A stretch of DNA of 64,000 bases from Vibrio scophthalmi LMG 19158 (GTDB lineage: Bacteria > Pseudomonadota > Gammaproteobacteria > Enterobacterales > Vibrionaceae), in the NCBI RefSeq assembly GCF_000222585.1, contig NZ_AFWE01000073.1:62001-126000 (forward strand), given 5' to 3'. A program made the position numbers and the translations under genes. This document shows positions 35,562 through 45,361 of the stretch, piece after piece (the first letter of the stretch is position 1; each line of letters begins with the position of its first letter). Below the pieces are notes generated by a model. It saw only the letters and a list, made by a program, of their open reading frames with translations, searched no databases and was not told the DNA's origin.

Positions 35562-36989
35562 ATGTTTTTTAAGCGTAAAAACGTCAGTCAGTCACTGCAA
35601 GATGTCCAATCACCCCAATCTCATTCAGAGCCTATACATGAGGTTAGTGAAGGGGATTCCAGTGAGAAACTTACCGCAATGGACGCCAAATTGAAGTTGA
35701 TGGATGAGCAAAAACGTCAACTCGAACAAGAGCAAGAAGTGAAGCATTATTATCACAAAAAATTGCTCGATACTTTAGATTTAGGTGTGCTCTCTCAACT
35801 GCAAGAGGAGCGGGGACGAGAAGAGCTACGCGAAGCAATCATTCGCCTTATCGGTGACGATAAGACGCACCCGTTGAGCTCTGAAGCGCGAGTTCGCGTT
35901 ATTAAACAAATCGAAGATGAGGTGTTTGGTTTAGGCCCCTTGGAGCCGCTACTCGATGATAATACCATCTCTGATATTTTGGTTAATGGACCCAAAAATA
36001 TCTTTGTCGAACGTTTTGGTAAATTAGAAAAAACCCCTCATACCTTTTTAGATGATCGTCACTTACGTAATATCATTGATCGTATTGTTAGCCAAGTTGG
36101 TCGCCGTATTGATGAAGCTTCACCTATGGTGGATGCTCGTTTAAAAGATGGCTCGCGCTTTAACGCCATTATTCCCCCATTGGCGATTGATGGCCCATCA
36201 GTCTCTATTCGTCGATTCTCTGTTGAACGACTCAACATGAACAATTTGCTTGAGCTCGATTCTCTCTCTGATCCTATGGCGCGTTTTCTCAATGCCGCAG
36301 TTGTCGGTGAGCTTAATATTCTGATTTCAGGTGGTACGGGTTCAGGTAAAACCACGACGTTGAACATCCTGTCGGGTTTTATTCCTAAAGATCAACGCAT
36401 TGTCACCATTGAAGATTCAGCCGAATTGCAACTGCAGCAACCTCATATTATTCGCCTCGAAACACGCCCAGCCAATATTGAAGGAAAAGGGGAGATCTCC
36501 CAACGAGAACTGGTAAAAAACTCGCTGCGTATGCGCCCAGATCGAATTGTGATTGGTGAGGTGCGCGGCAGTGAAGCGGTCGATATGTTGTCAGCCATGA
36601 ATACCGGCCATGATGGTTCTTTAGCCACGATTCACGCCAACACGCCTCGTGATGCTTTGAGTCGAGTTGAGAATATGTTTTCGATGGCGGGTTGGAGTGT
36701 TTCAACCAAGAACTTGCGGGCGCAAATTGCGTCAGCGATTCACTTAGTCGTACAGATGGATCGTCAAGAAGATGGTAAGCGCCGTATGGTGAGCATTCAG
36801 GAAATCAATGGTATGGAAGGCGAGATCATTACCATGTCAGAGATCTTTGCTTTTAAACGTCAAGGCGTCGATAAAGACGGCAATGTGCTCGGTAATTATG
36901 TTGCGACCGGCATTGTGCCAAGTTGTCATGATCAATTGGTGAAACGCGGATTAGACATACCGTTTGAGCTCTTTAACGAAAAATCATAA
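35562..36989 (+). CDS. tadA: TadA/CpaF pilus secretion ATPase
   Basis: A 475-residue hexameric ATPase of the VirB11/PilB superfamily that powers Flp extension. ILISGGTGSGKTTTLNIL is Walker A; RIVTIEDSAELQLQQPHI is the Asp box; MRPDRIVIGEVRGSEAVDML is Walker B; GHDGSLATIHANTPRDAL is the His box. The N-terminal 110 residues are helical and charged. It is 12 bp after tadZ and upstream of tadB. Confidence 0.96.
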   Translation: MFFKRKNVSQSLQDVQSPQSHSEPIHEVSEGDSSEKLTAMDAKLKLMDEQKRQLEQEQEVKHYYHKKLLDTLDLGVLSQLQEERGREELREAIIRLIGDDKTHPLSSEARVRVIKQIEDEVFGLGPLEPLLDDNTISDILVNGPKNIFVERFGKLEKTPHTFLDDRHLRNIIDRIVSQVGRRIDEASPMVDARLKDGSRFNAIIPPLAIDGPSVSIRRFSVERLNMNNLLELDSLSDPMARFLNAAVVGELNILISGGTGSGKTTTLNILSGFIPKDQRIVTIEDSAELQLQQPHIIRLETRPANIEGKGEISQRELVKNSLRMRPDRIVIGEVRGSEAVDMLSAMNTGHDGSLATIHANTPRDALSRVENMFSMAGWSVSTKNLRAQIASAIHLVVQMDRQEDGKRRMVSIQEINGMEGEIITMSEIFAFKRQGVDKDGNVLGNYVATGIVPSCHDQLVKRGLDIPFELFNEKS

Positions 36990-37001
36990 AAGGAGGCAGG
37001 G

Positions 37002-37970
37002 ATGCAAAGTCAAATGCCGCTCTTCTTTATTCTACTTTTCTTGTCGGTTTTTTTGATAAGTCAGGCGCTCATCTTACCATCAGTGGGTAAGAAGGTTCGT
37101 CATAAGCAGCTGATCAAGCGCCTAAAAGATGGTCACAACACGATTGATGCGGAAAGCGTCAATCTACTGCGAGAAAATGCTTTAAAAGATCTCAATGCGT
37201 TAGAGAAGTGGCTGATTCGCTTCCCTCTGTTCGAAAGCATTAAAAAGAAACTCGAACTGGCGGGGATTACGGTCAGTTTCAGTAAGTTTCTCTTTCTCTC
37301 ATTTTTAGCCGGTTTAGTGTTTTTATTGGTGTTATTGCTACTCAACCAAATCTGGTACTTCAGTGTTGGTGCGATGTTTGCGATTTGGGTGGTGGAGTAC
37401 ATCATTGTCCAAAAGATGATTAATGATAGGTTGCAAAAGTTTGAGGAGCAATTGCCCGAGGCACTCGATATTATCAAGCGGGTTTTGCAAGCTGGCCAGC
37501 CATTAAACAAAGCTTTTTATGAGGTTGGTATTGAGATGCCAGGCCCATTGGGACCTGAATTTCTCAACACTTACAACTTGTTGAATTATGGCTATGACTT
37601 ACGTTTGGCTATTTTACAGATGTCAGAGCGTACGCCTACAATCTCGATGTTGGCCTTTTCCAGTGCCGTCTTATTGCAGAAAGAGACCGGTGGTAATCTC
37701 ACCGAAAATCTCGATAAGTTATCGCGTCTATTACGTGCTCGTTTTAAGCTATCACGAAAAATTCGCACCATTTCAGCTGAATCTCGCATGTCGGCTTGGG
37801 TTTTAGTGCTTGCTCCCTTTGGCCTATACGCCATGATTTACCTGATTAATCCTGAATATATCCAAATCCTCCATTCCGATCCGCGCGGCTTACGCATGGT
37901 TGGGGCCGGAATGATCGCCTTACTATTAGGTACATTGTGGATTCGAAAAATCGTCAACATTGAGGTGTAG
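37002..37970 (+). CDS. tadB: TadB inner-membrane platform protein
   Basis: A 322-residue type II secretion F domain protein with one N-terminal and several central/C-terminal membrane helices. LPEALDIIKRVLQAGQPLNKAF is the conserved F-domain start, and LLQKETGGNLTENLDKLS its helix. With TadC it forms the platform on which TadA acts. The SD is AAGGAGGCAGGG. tadC starts two bases after its stop. Confidence 0.93.
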   Translation: MQSQMPLFFILLFLSVFLISQALILPSVGKKVRHKQLIKRLKDGHNTIDAESVNLLRENALKDLNALEKWLIRFPLFESIKKKLELAGITVSFSKFLFLSFLAGLVFLLVLLLLNQIWYFSVGAMFAIWVVEYIIVQKMINDRLQKFEEQLPEALDIIKRVLQAGQPLNKAFYEVGIEMPGPLGPEFLNTYNLLNYGYDLRLAILQMSERTPTISMLAFSSAVLLQKETGGNLTENLDKLSRLLRARFKLSRKIRTISAESRMSAWVLVLAPFGLYAMIYLINPEYIQILHSDPRGLRMVGAGMIALLLGTLWIRKIVNIEV

Positions 37971-37972
37971 CT

Positions 37973-38920
37973 ATGAATATGCAAACGGTTTTCGATTGGA
38001 TAAATAGCAGCAGTGTTGACCAAGAGTTGCTATTTATGGCGTTTATCTTGGTGACCACGATTCTCATCGTCATGACTCTGGGCTTTGCTGTTATGGGTAT
38101 CAATTCTCCGTTGCGCCGTAAATTGGCGGAGTTATCGGGCAATAAAAACGCTCAACCGAAAAACAGCAACAAGATGGTGGATACGCTTGAGTCGTTAGCA
38201 CCAATTATGTCGCCGAAAAGTGAGAAAGAGCGTCAAACGACGAGAGATAAATTGATGCATGCGGGCTTTCATCAGGGCAATTCATTGTCGCTATTTTATT
38301 CAATCAAGTTCGTCACCTCTATCTTCGGCATGATGGCTGCCACGGCAATTTACATCTATTTTCCAGACAATAAATACCTGTATGCCTATATGGCGCTGGT
38401 GGTTGGTGTCGGATTATTTTTTCCCGACTACATTCTCGGAAGAATGGTCAATAAACGTCAGCATCTTATTCGTGCTGGTGTGGCTGATATGCTCGATTTA
38501 TTGGTGGTTTGTACCGAGTCAGGGCTGGGTTTTAACGCGTCATTACGCCGAGTTGCCGATGAACTCGTTATCTCTCACACCGAGTTGGCGGATGAGTTAG
38601 ATACGGTATGTGTAAAAATTCAAGCGGGTAAAACTATGCCGGAAGCGTTGCGAGAGCTAGTGGTACGTACCGGTATTGAAGAGATTAGTGGTTTGGTGAG
38701 TATGTTGAGTCATGCATCTAGAATCGGCGGAAGCTTGGTGCATTCTTTGCGTGAATATACCGAGGATTATCGCGATAAACGTCATCAAGCAGCAGAAGAA
38801 AAAGCGGCCAAAATTCCAGTAAAAATGATGTTTCCAATGGTGATGTTTATCTGGCCGTGTTTTTTCATTGTCGCAATTGGTCCGGCACTTATTTCATTGA
38901 TGGATGCATTTGCTCAGTAA
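37973..38920 (+). CDS. tadC: TadC inner-membrane platform protein
   Basis: A 315-residue second F-domain protein. GVADMLDLLVVCTESGLGFN and MLSHASRIGGSLVHSLREY mark the F domain; hydrophobic helices lie near residues 20-45, 105-145 and at the C-terminus (MVMFIWPCFFIVAIGPALIS). It pairs with TadB. Followed by tadD after 32 bp. Confidence 0.93.
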   Translation: MNMQTVFDWINSSSVDQELLFMAFILVTTILIVMTLGFAVMGINSPLRRKLAELSGNKNAQPKNSNKMVDTLESLAPIMSPKSEKERQTTRDKLMHAGFHQGNSLSLFYSIKFVTSIFGMMAATAIYIYFPDNKYLYAYMALVVGVGLFFPDYILGRMVNKRQHLIRAGVADMLDLLVVCTESGLGFNASLRRVADELVISHTELADELDTVCVKIQAGKTMPEALRELVVRTGIEEISGLVSMLSHASRIGGSLVHSLREYTEDYRDKRHQAAEEKAAKIPVKMMFPMVMFIWPCFFIVAIGPALISLMDAFAQ

Positions 38921-38952
38921 CGCACAACTCAAAGCGTAAGGTAGGGAAGATT

Positions 38953-39966
38953 ATGTGGATAAAAATACAAACAATAGCGTTAGCACTGGTCGTCATGTCG
39001 GGGTGCTCCTCATCGGATCCTGCGGATAATTTTGATTCATCACTTTATGCCGGTAAACCGATTGAAAGTCTCTCTAATGCGGAGCCGCCAAAAACGGAAA
39101 AAGAAGCATTGGCGAGAGGTGATATGGCACTGGCGAATAAGGATATCGATTTAGCCTTGTATGAATATTTACGTTCGTTGAGTTTTCCCAATGCTGAGTA
39201 CAAAGATAAGACTCTTTATACTGTGGGTAAAATTCATTTAACCGCGCCAAATCTAGAACTCGCGGAACGTGCGTTTAAAGCATCGCTGCAAGAAAACCCC
39301 AATAATGTTGGAGCGTTAGAAGAGCTGGGTTCTCTGTATAGCCGAAATGGGCGAACGGATGAAGGGATGAGTTATTACATTAAAGCGGTTAATGCTGATT
39401 TGCTTCGTCTGGGTGAGGACCCTACCATTACCGCGAATAACTTGTCAGTAGAGTCGGTGGCAGAGTTAAAGCATGACGCTCAGTCTCCGGATGGTGCCTA
39501 CAATGGCTTAGGAGTTTTATTAGATGTCAAAGGGGAGCATGATTTAGCTCAGTCGCTATTCGTCAGTGCGATCGAAATTGATGACAAAAATTTAGATGCC
39601 ATCATTAATTTGGGTTATTCCTATTATATGTCGGGTGATTACCCTAAAGCGGCGGTGTACACCAAAGCTGCCGTTATGCGTGATGAAAACAATGAAAAGG
39701 CGCTTAATAATTTGGCCTTAGTTTACCTCGCGCAAGATAAAGTAAGACAAGCACTGAATGTGTTTAGCCGTCATTTAACTACACCGGAAGCGCTCAACAA
39801 TGTCGGATATTTTCTGATTCTGCAAGGTAAGGCAGAGCAAGCAATTCCTTACTTGCAGCAAGCGATTGATAAAAATCCGAGTTACTATGAAGTCGCCAAT
39901 CGAAATTTGGAGCGAGCACTATCGATTGTGCGAGAGCAAAGCTCTTCATTAGTGACGATTCAGTAG
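38953..39966 (+). CDS. tadD: TadD-like TPR lipoprotein
   Basis: A 337-residue lipoprotein: MWIKIQTIALALVVMSGC ends in a lipobox. Tetratricopeptide repeats run from about residue 50 to 330 (ERAFKASLQENPNNVGALEE, AVMRDENNEKALNNLALVYL, AIPYLQQAIDKNPSYYEVAN). The start at 38953 with AGGTAGGGAAG upstream is chosen over a longer frame inside tadC. TadD helps secretin assembly in other Tad systems. It is the last gene; a terminator follows. Confidence 0.9.
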   Translation: MWIKIQTIALALVVMSGCSSSDPADNFDSSLYAGKPIESLSNAEPPKTEKEALARGDMALANKDIDLALYEYLRSLSFPNAEYKDKTLYTVGKIHLTAPNLELAERAFKASLQENPNNVGALEELGSLYSRNGRTDEGMSYYIKAVNADLLRLGEDPTITANNLSVESVAELKHDAQSPDGAYNGLGVLLDVKGEHDLAQSLFVSAIEIDDKNLDAIINLGYSYYMSGDYPKAAVYTKAAVMRDENNEKALNNLALVYLAQDKVRQALNVFSRHLTTPEALNNVGYFLILQGKAEQAIPYLQQAIDKNPSYYEVANRNLERALSIVREQSSSLVTIQ

Positions 39967-39996
39967 TTCAATCTGAGCAGTTATTACTCAGCAAGC

Positions 39997-40025
39997 AAAA
40001 AACAGCGCAATTGCGCTGTTTTTTT
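39997..40025. terminator. Terminator at the end of the Tad locus
   Basis: AAAACAGCGCAA and TTGCGCTGTTTTTTT form a near-perfect palindrome with a T-run on plus and an A-run on the other side, so it can also stop the convergent chromate transporter gene. Confidence 0.92.
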
Positions 40026-40056
40026 GGCTAAATGAGCAAATATCTAGGTTTTGATG

Positions 40057-41202
40057 TTATGACATTAAACCACTCAGAAAACCCGCTACGATAAAGGCAA
40101 TAACCATCCAGATGATTGGCAGTTTCAACTGTTTTAGCAGGAAGAAACCAGCCAGTATCAATGCGACATCTAATGGGGCATTGACCGCACTGGTAAATAC
40201 GGGTTGATAGAGCGCTGAAACCAGTAAGCCTACCACGGCCGCATTGACACCGCTGACTGCGCCAGCCACTTGTGGCTTTTGCGCCAATGATTGCCAGTTT
40301 TTCAATACCCCCAGCAGCAATAAGAAGCCCGGAAGAAAAACCGCAACGGTTGCCACTAGAGCACCGACAATTGGCGCATTTGGTTGTAGCTCATACCCAA
40401 TGTAAGTGGCAAAGGTAAACATTGGCCCAGGCACGGCTTGTGCGGCAGCATAGCCGGTTAAAAAGGCATCTTGGCTGAGTTGGTCGCCGACAATATTTTG
40501 CAGTAGTGGCAGGACGACATGACCACCACCAAAGACTAAGCTACCCGCTTGGAAGAAGTCGTTAAATAGGCCAAGGGTTGGTGCTAAGTGTGTGAACAGT
40601 GGCAACCCGAGTAGCAGCACAACAAAAAGCGCTAAAGGTGCAATGCTCGGTTTAAAGGGGCGTGGTTCGCAAGGCGTTTCACCTTTAAGGTACTTTGTGC
40701 CAATCAGTGCCGCAATCACCAAGACAATCATTTGTGTGGCGATGCTTGGCATGATGAGTAGTGCAATAGCTGTCATCAAGCATAAACTCACCGACAGTGT
40801 GCCTTTGCAAAAATTCTTATACATCCCCCAGGTTGCATCGGCAACGACGACCACAGCCAGTAATTTTAGGCCATGTACGATGCTTTGAAAGGCCGTCGTT
40901 TCGGTGACTTGGCTTGAAACGACAGCCAGCAATACCATGATCAATACCGATGGAAGGGTAAAGCCAATAAATGCCGCACAAGCGCCTAATAGCCCACCCC
41001 GCTTGTAGCCGATAGCAAAACCAACTTGGCTTGACCCTGGGCCTGGTAGGAATTGGCTGAGCGCCACTATTTGCGCGTACTCACTGTCATCTAGCCAGTT
41101 AAGTTTTTCGACGAAGGTTTGGCGAAAGTAGCCAATATGGGCCGCAGGGCCGCCGAAGCTGATCCAGCCAAGCCAGAAAAAGGTTTTAAATATGGAGAGC
41201 AT
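40057..41202 (-). CDS. Chromate transporter family (CHR) protein
   Basis: A 381-residue membrane protein of the long, two-domain CHR type. The family signature GWISFGGPAAHIGYFRQTFV opens the first half, and FLPGPGSSQVGFAIGYKRGG follows. The second half repeats the pattern with LVFGGGHVVLPLLQNIVGD and AQAVPGPMFTFATYIGYEL. About ten hydrophobic helices are present. Characterised members expel chromate with proton exchange, but many have other substrates. A LysR gene is divergent from it at 41307 and is the likely regulator. Confidence 0.9.
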   Translation of the reverse strand: MLSIFKTFFWLGWISFGGPAAHIGYFRQTFVEKLNWLDDSEYAQIVALSQFLPGPGSSQVGFAIGYKRGGLLGACAAFIGFTLPSVLIMVLLAVVSSQVTETTAFQSIVHGLKLLAVVVVADATWGMYKNFCKGTLSVSLCLMTAIALLIMPSIATQMIVLVIAALIGTKYLKGETPCEPRPFKPSIAPLALFVVLLLGLPLFTHLAPTLGLFNDFFQAGSLVFGGGHVVLPLLQNIVGDQLSQDAFLTGYAAAQAVPGPMFTFATYIGYELQPNAPIVGALVATVAVFLPGFLLLLGVLKNWQSLAQKPQVAGAVSGVNAAVVGLLVSALYQPVFTSAVNAPLDVALILAGFFLLKQLKLPIIWMVIAFIVAGFLSGLMS

Positions 41203-41306
41203 CAGTGCTTATCCTATCAATCAAGACTGCCTCTACTTTAAAAAAAACGCTATGATGATTCAAATTGATAGTTTTAATTTTATGTATGAATGAAATGGGA
41301 TGAGCA

Positions 41307-42242
41307 ATGGCGTTATTAGATGATATTGCATGGCGAAATATTGACTTAAATCTATTGGTGACTTTTTCCTATCTCTATCGTTACCGTAGTGTCAGTGTTG
41401 CGGCGAAAAAGAGTTTTGTTAGTCAGTCAGCGATGAGCCATAGTTTGTCGCGATTGAGAGTGTTGTTGGATGACCCACTGTTTGTTCGTAAAGGGCATAA
41501 AATGGAACCAACGGATCATGCTCACCATATTGCGCCAACTCTGCATCAACTGCTCAATAGTATTGCGAAAGATTTGTTGACGAAATCAGCCTTTGATCCC
41601 TTCAAATATTCAGGGGTGTGCCGGATTGGTTTAACGGACTATGCGGAGTTTATTTTTGCCCCTGCGCTGTACGATGAGATCCTAACTAATGCACCTGATG
41701 CACAAATCAGTTTTATCAACGTTAATCGCAGTAATTACGTTGCTCTGGTTGAGCAAGAAAAGCTGGATATCGTGATTGGCAGCATGCCAGTGTTGGATGA
41801 TGACTTTGAGAGTCATTATTTATACACCGAGAAACATGTTTGCTTAGCTGATAAACAAGCTCTGAATTTAAGTGGTGAGTTGACTCTAGAAGCCTTTGCT
41901 CAGATAGAGCAGGCATTGGTCAGCCCTGATGGGAGTTTATCAACCCAAGTGGATAAGAAGTTAGCTGAACACGGTTTAACTCGCCGAGTGACAGTGGCAT
42001 CTCATAACTTTCTCACCATTCGAAGCTTGCTTAAAAAGCGTCGATTGATCGCGATTGTACCGGAAAAAATGGCTAATGCTGAGGGATTTGATGATCAGCT
42101 GACTACGTTCCGCCCACCTATTGCGGTGGCTGATTTTGATATTGCGATGCTATGGCATAGCAGTCGCAGCAGTGAAGACAAAAACATTTGGTTACGAACT
42201 TTGGTTGAGCGAGTGGTCTCGCCCAAGTCTGTTTTCAAGTGA
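41307..42242 (+). CDS. LysR-family regulator divergent from the CHR transporter
   Basis: A 311-residue transcription factor. The DNA-binding domain is at residues 10-68 (IDLNLLVTFSYLYRYRSVSV, SQSAMSHSLSRLRVLLDDPL). The binding domain that follows (GVCRIGLTDYAEFIFAPAL) resembles the NodD/LeuO/PcpR group. It is 104 bp from the divergent transporter gene, a classical LysR layout that implies it controls that gene and itself. The inducer is unknown. Confidence 0.88.
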   Translation: MALLDDIAWRNIDLNLLVTFSYLYRYRSVSVAAKKSFVSQSAMSHSLSRLRVLLDDPLFVRKGHKMEPTDHAHHIAPTLHQLLNSIAKDLLTKSAFDPFKYSGVCRIGLTDYAEFIFAPALYDEILTNAPDAQISFINVNRSNYVALVEQEKLDIVIGSMPVLDDDFESHYLYTEKHVCLADKQALNLSGELTLEAFAQIEQALVSPDGSLSTQVDKKLAEHGLTRRVTVASHNFLTIRSLLKKRRLIAIVPEKMANAEGFDDQLTTFRPPIAVADFDIAMLWHSSRSSEDKNIWLRTLVERVVSPKSVFK

Positions 42243-42272
42243 GTAAGTGGTGCTTTTGGTACGATAGCATTG

Positions 42273-42302
42273 AATGTCGTGTTAGATATCTAACACGACA
42301 TT
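42273..42302. repeat. Perfect 30-bp palindrome between convergent genes
   Basis: The left half AATGTCGTGTTAGAT is followed directly by its exact reverse complement. It lies 30 bp after the LysR stop and 11 bp before the stop of the convergent membrane-protein gene. A shorter palindrome GAAAGCTTAAGCTTTC follows nearby. It probably folds as a shared terminator hairpin but has no U-run. Confidence 0.85.
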
Positions 42303-42313
42303 ATGGAGAAAGC

Positions 42314-42982
42314 TTAAGCTTTCTTTAGACTACGTTGAATCTTTAAAGACGCATAAGCGATAATGCAGTAAGCCAGAAGTTCGGTGCTTTCTTCGACAAT
42401 GTTTTTAACATCGCGGATGTAATGTTCGCTCATCACCCCTTTCCAGAAATCACCCATACCCATTAGGCGTGAGTAAACTAATAGCATAATTAAGCCAAAA
42501 ATCAGCAAGTTGGCTGATGAAGTGTTGAGAATGACCGCCAATTGAGTAAAGCTCTGCTTGCCATTTTTTGCGGCATAAACGATAGCCGCAACCGTGGTTA
42601 GAAGAGCAGGATAAATCCAAGAACCATGAGAGATGTGGTCGAGCCAGCCATCATTTTCGCGAATAAACATCACCAAGAAAAACGCGGCAATTAACACGGC
42701 AGCATGTTTTAACGCTGGTCGCTGTTTGGCGATCAAGAAAAATGAAGCACTTGAAATCGCCAGCATGACGAGCTCGAGTATTTCAGTTACAGAGGCTTCT
42801 CCCAAAGTATTGCCTAGGAATACATAGTCAATACGCAGCGCGACGTTAACCAGTAAGCAGACTGCAATGGCAATTAAAGCAGTTTGAAAACACTTTAAGA
42901 TTACTTTTGAACTTGATTTATCCAGAGCAAATTCCTCTATAAGAGTCGTGTCACTGGTATGAGTATAGATGTCAGTTTTCAT
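42314..42982 (-). CDS. Membrane protein of unknown function
   Basis: A 222-residue protein with about six hydrophobic segments: ALIAIAVCLLVNVALRI, ILELVMLAISSASFFLI, HAAVLIAAFFLVMFI, YPALLTTVAAIVYAA, ANLLIFGLIMLLVYS and LLAYCIIAYASL. There is a polar N-terminus of about 30 residues and a charged C-terminus. Between helices 5 and 6 is a conserved-looking segment EHYIRDVKNIVEESTE, predicted to be an exposed helix. I do not recognise the family. It stands alone with about 220 bp of AT-rich sequence upstream. Confidence 0.75.
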   Translation of the reverse strand: MKTDIYTHTSDTTLIEEFALDKSSSKVILKCFQTALIAIAVCLLVNVALRIDYVFLGNTLGEASVTEILELVMLAISSASFFLIAKQRPALKHAAVLIAAFFLVMFIRENDGWLDHISHGSWIYPALLTTVAAIVYAAKNGKQSFTQLAVILNTSSANLLIFGLIMLLVYSRLMGMGDFWKGVMSEHYIRDVKNIVEESTELLAYCIIAYASLKIQRSLKKA

Positions 42983-43201
42983 AATGATAAAAATGGGGGA
43001 ATGATAATTCGCTTAAAGGATAGGGTTTGGCACACTTCTTTTGTCAGAGTAATGTAAGAAAACGAACGCCGTACAATTGAAGTGCATATTAATCAATCAC
43101 TTAATTATTTATGATATTTTGTTATTATTAAGTGATAAATGCATCAATTAATAAGTAACTAGTATTATATAGTGAGGAAGATTCACTTTAATAATGGATT
43201 G

Positions 43202-44545
43202 CTATGTCAATTGATAGCGAGTCCACACTTTACTGCGCCAGCGCTGAGCCATAATCAGCCCTCTAAACCATTCATCAAGTGCAATCGCCATCCATGCGCC
43301 GATAACGCCGTATCCCCAGTGCACGCCAAGTAGATAGCTAAACAGCACACCAAGTCCCCACATGCTAAAAATGCCCATTTGCACCGGAAACTTAATATCA
43401 CCGGCGGCTTTAAGTGCTGAGATGAAAATCAGGTTAAATACGCGCCCGGATTCGAGCAAGATAGAGCCCGCGATCAGAGTGGCCGTAAGCGCCGCAATTT
43501 CGGCTTGGTCTGTAAACCACGCAATGATGATGTCACTGCAAAAGTAAGTCGTGATGGTGACAATATTTGTCACGATAAAGCCGACCAAAAAGTACTTTTG
43601 TACGCGAATGAGAATGCTGTCAATTAGCCCTCGGCCAATAAAGTAACCCGCTTGAATTTGGCTTGCTTGGCCTAAAGCAAGCGCAAAAGCAAACGAAATA
43701 CGAGCAATGTTTTGTGCATAGGTGAATGCCGCTAAGGATGCCGTACCCATTTGAACAACAAAGTAAATGATGGTGATTTGGGCCAAGTTGTAGGCAAGCA
43801 CTTCGCCCGCATTCATTGAGCCAATCCGTACAATCCGACGGTAAATGTCTCGTGGAATGGCGCGCCATTGAGCAAAAGGCAATTCAATATCAGAATTTCG
43901 TACCTTATAACAAAGCATGACGGTACTCAGTATTTGAGCAAAAACGGTCGAGATTGCCACGCCTTGTACGCCGTAGACCGGTAAACCGAAAGGTTGATAA
44001 AGCGCGATATAGTTACCAACAATATTAATGACACCTGCGATTAAGTTCACCACCATCGGTGAGCGAGAGTAGCCATGACTGCGCAAGATTGTGGTGAGAA
44101 CGATACCCATCGTGACATTAAAAGTCATCGCGCCACTGATTAGTAAATATTCTTGTGCGTAATGCTCTACTTGAGCCTCTAATCCATAGTAAGGCAATAG
44201 AGAGTAGGCTGCGCAGACGGCGAAAAGGCTGAGAAAAATGCCGACAAAAGCAGACATAATGACACTGGCAACCCCGACGTATGCGGAATCTTGTTGACGA
44301 TTAGAGCCATTGTATTGCGCGATTAAAATACCCGTGCCACTACTGACCATAGAGGAAATGATGATCAGAAAGAAAGAGATCTGTGCAATTACTCCAACCG
44401 CTGACACCGCTTTATCTGAATAGCCGCTAAGCATAAATACATCGCTGGTATTGAGTGCGGTGCGAAGCATGATTTCGATAAACAACGGCCACGTAAGGGC
44501 GATGATGCTCATGCGTTTATCGATGGTGTTGGGCGCAGATGACAT
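43202..44545 (-). CDS. MATE-family efflux transporter
   Basis: A 447-residue protein with twelve predicted membrane helices. TWPLFIEIMLRTALNTSDVF is the typical first helix, and ATLIAGSILLESGRVFNLIF and GAWMAIALDEWFRGLIMAQR fit the C-terminal lobe. MATE pumps exchange Na+ or H+ for drugs or metabolites, but the substrate cannot be read. It has no visible partner or regulator next to it. Confidence 0.88.
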   Translation of the reverse strand: MSSAPNTIDKRMSIIALTWPLFIEIMLRTALNTSDVFMLSGYSDKAVSAVGVIAQISFFLIIISSMVSSGTGILIAQYNGSNRQQDSAYVGVASVIMSAFVGIFLSLFAVCAAYSLLPYYGLEAQVEHYAQEYLLISGAMTFNVTMGIVLTTILRSHGYSRSPMVVNLIAGVINIVGNYIALYQPFGLPVYGVQGVAISTVFAQILSTVMLCYKVRNSDIELPFAQWRAIPRDIYRRIVRIGSMNAGEVLAYNLAQITIIYFVVQMGTASLAAFTYAQNIARISFAFALALGQASQIQAGYFIGRGLIDSILIRVQKYFLVGFIVTNIVTITTYFCSDIIIAWFTDQAEIAALTATLIAGSILLESGRVFNLIFISALKAAGDIKFPVQMGIFSMWGLGVLFSYLLGVHWGYGVIGAWMAIALDEWFRGLIMAQRWRSKVWTRYQLT

Positions 44546-44624
44546 TGGGGTGCTCGATCAGTCGGAAGTTAGCCACAATAAATGGCGGGCTATTATATCG
44601 GCGACTTTTTGAACGTATAATGCA

Positions 44625-44645
44625 CTTTCTCACTTGGTGAGAAAG
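44625..44645. terminator. Hairpin between GGCT-like and MATE genes
   Basis: Arms CTTTCTCAC and GTGAGAAAG around TTG, 9 bp. A second stem GTTAGT/ACTAAC lies next to it at about 44651-44669. Both are downstream of the minus-strand GGCT-like gene and may end it; no clear U-run. Confidence 0.5.
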
Positions 44646-44676
44646 CGCTAGTTAGTGTTAAAACTAACAATAGATA

Positions 44677-45231
44677 TTAACGGTGAGCTAATAGGCGATC
44701 GATTTTTTGCATCACTTCCTGGGTTACGCCCGCAAGGTTGCCATATTTTGGATCGTGACGATCATCTTCGCGTGGATGATGCCAGCCAATGGTATGTTCA
44801 ATAAATTGCTCGGCAAAGCTTTCTGAGATCTCTAAGCAACCGGCTAAAACGGTATCAACATAGGTTTGCATTATAGGGCTGATAATGCAGGGCGGAATAG
44901 CTTGTTCTGTAATGTAGATCCAGACGTTATCGCGCTCACCGAGTTCGAGTGCACTTACCAATGCGCTAGGATGTAATTTGATCCTCTTATAGCCACGTTC
45001 ACGGTGGTCAAACTCACTCAGTTGGCCACTATCGAGTTGCAGTAAGACGCCGTTCACCATGCCTTCTCCTTTGGTGACAACCAAGGGGGCGAGTAAATAA
45101 CTCTCATCAACTTTTCCCCAGTAGCGACATAAACCATGAGCAATCGACGGTGTGGCAGTGGATGTTTGGCCGGTCAGTTGACGTGACGCTGAGTTCATTA
45201 AGCTGCCATAACCAAAAATATAATCACTCAT
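44677..45231 (-). CDS. Gamma-glutamylcyclotransferase-like protein
   Basis: A 184-residue protein. IFGYGSLMNS at residues 5-14 is the glycine-rich substrate loop of the GGCT/ChaC fold. FDHRERGYKRIKLHP carries the conserved acidic residue that acts in catalysis, and a C-terminal extension with GWHHPREDDRHDP follows. Members cyclise gamma-glutamyl amines or dipeptides to 5-oxoproline; the natural substrate of this branch is unknown. Single gene. Confidence 0.82.
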   Translation of the reverse strand: MSDYIFGYGSLMNSASRQLTGQTSTATPSIAHGLCRYWGKVDESYLLAPLVVTKGEGMVNGVLLQLDSGQLSEFDHRERGYKRIKLHPSALVSALELGERDNVWIYITEQAIPPCIISPIMQTYVDTVLAGCLEISESFAEQFIEHTIGWHHPREDDRHDPKYGNLAGVTQEVMQKIDRLLAHR

Positions 45232-45342
45232 ATTACTTCCATTTGATAAAGAGACATTTGCTCAAGAGATAAGTTAAATCATAGCGAGAATGAGCACCGC
45301 CCAAAAGTGCAATCTGTTTGATGTTATCGCTACTCGTTATAA

Positions 45343-45353
45343 GTCACTTTGAC
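45343..45353 (+). promoter_or_regulatory. NorR site 1 upstream of nnrS
   Basis: GTCACTTTGAC is a perfect fit to the NorR consensus GTCA-N3-TGAC. It is about 107 bp upstream of the sigma-54 promoter. Confidence 0.82.
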
Positions 45354-45361
45354 TTCTTGTT

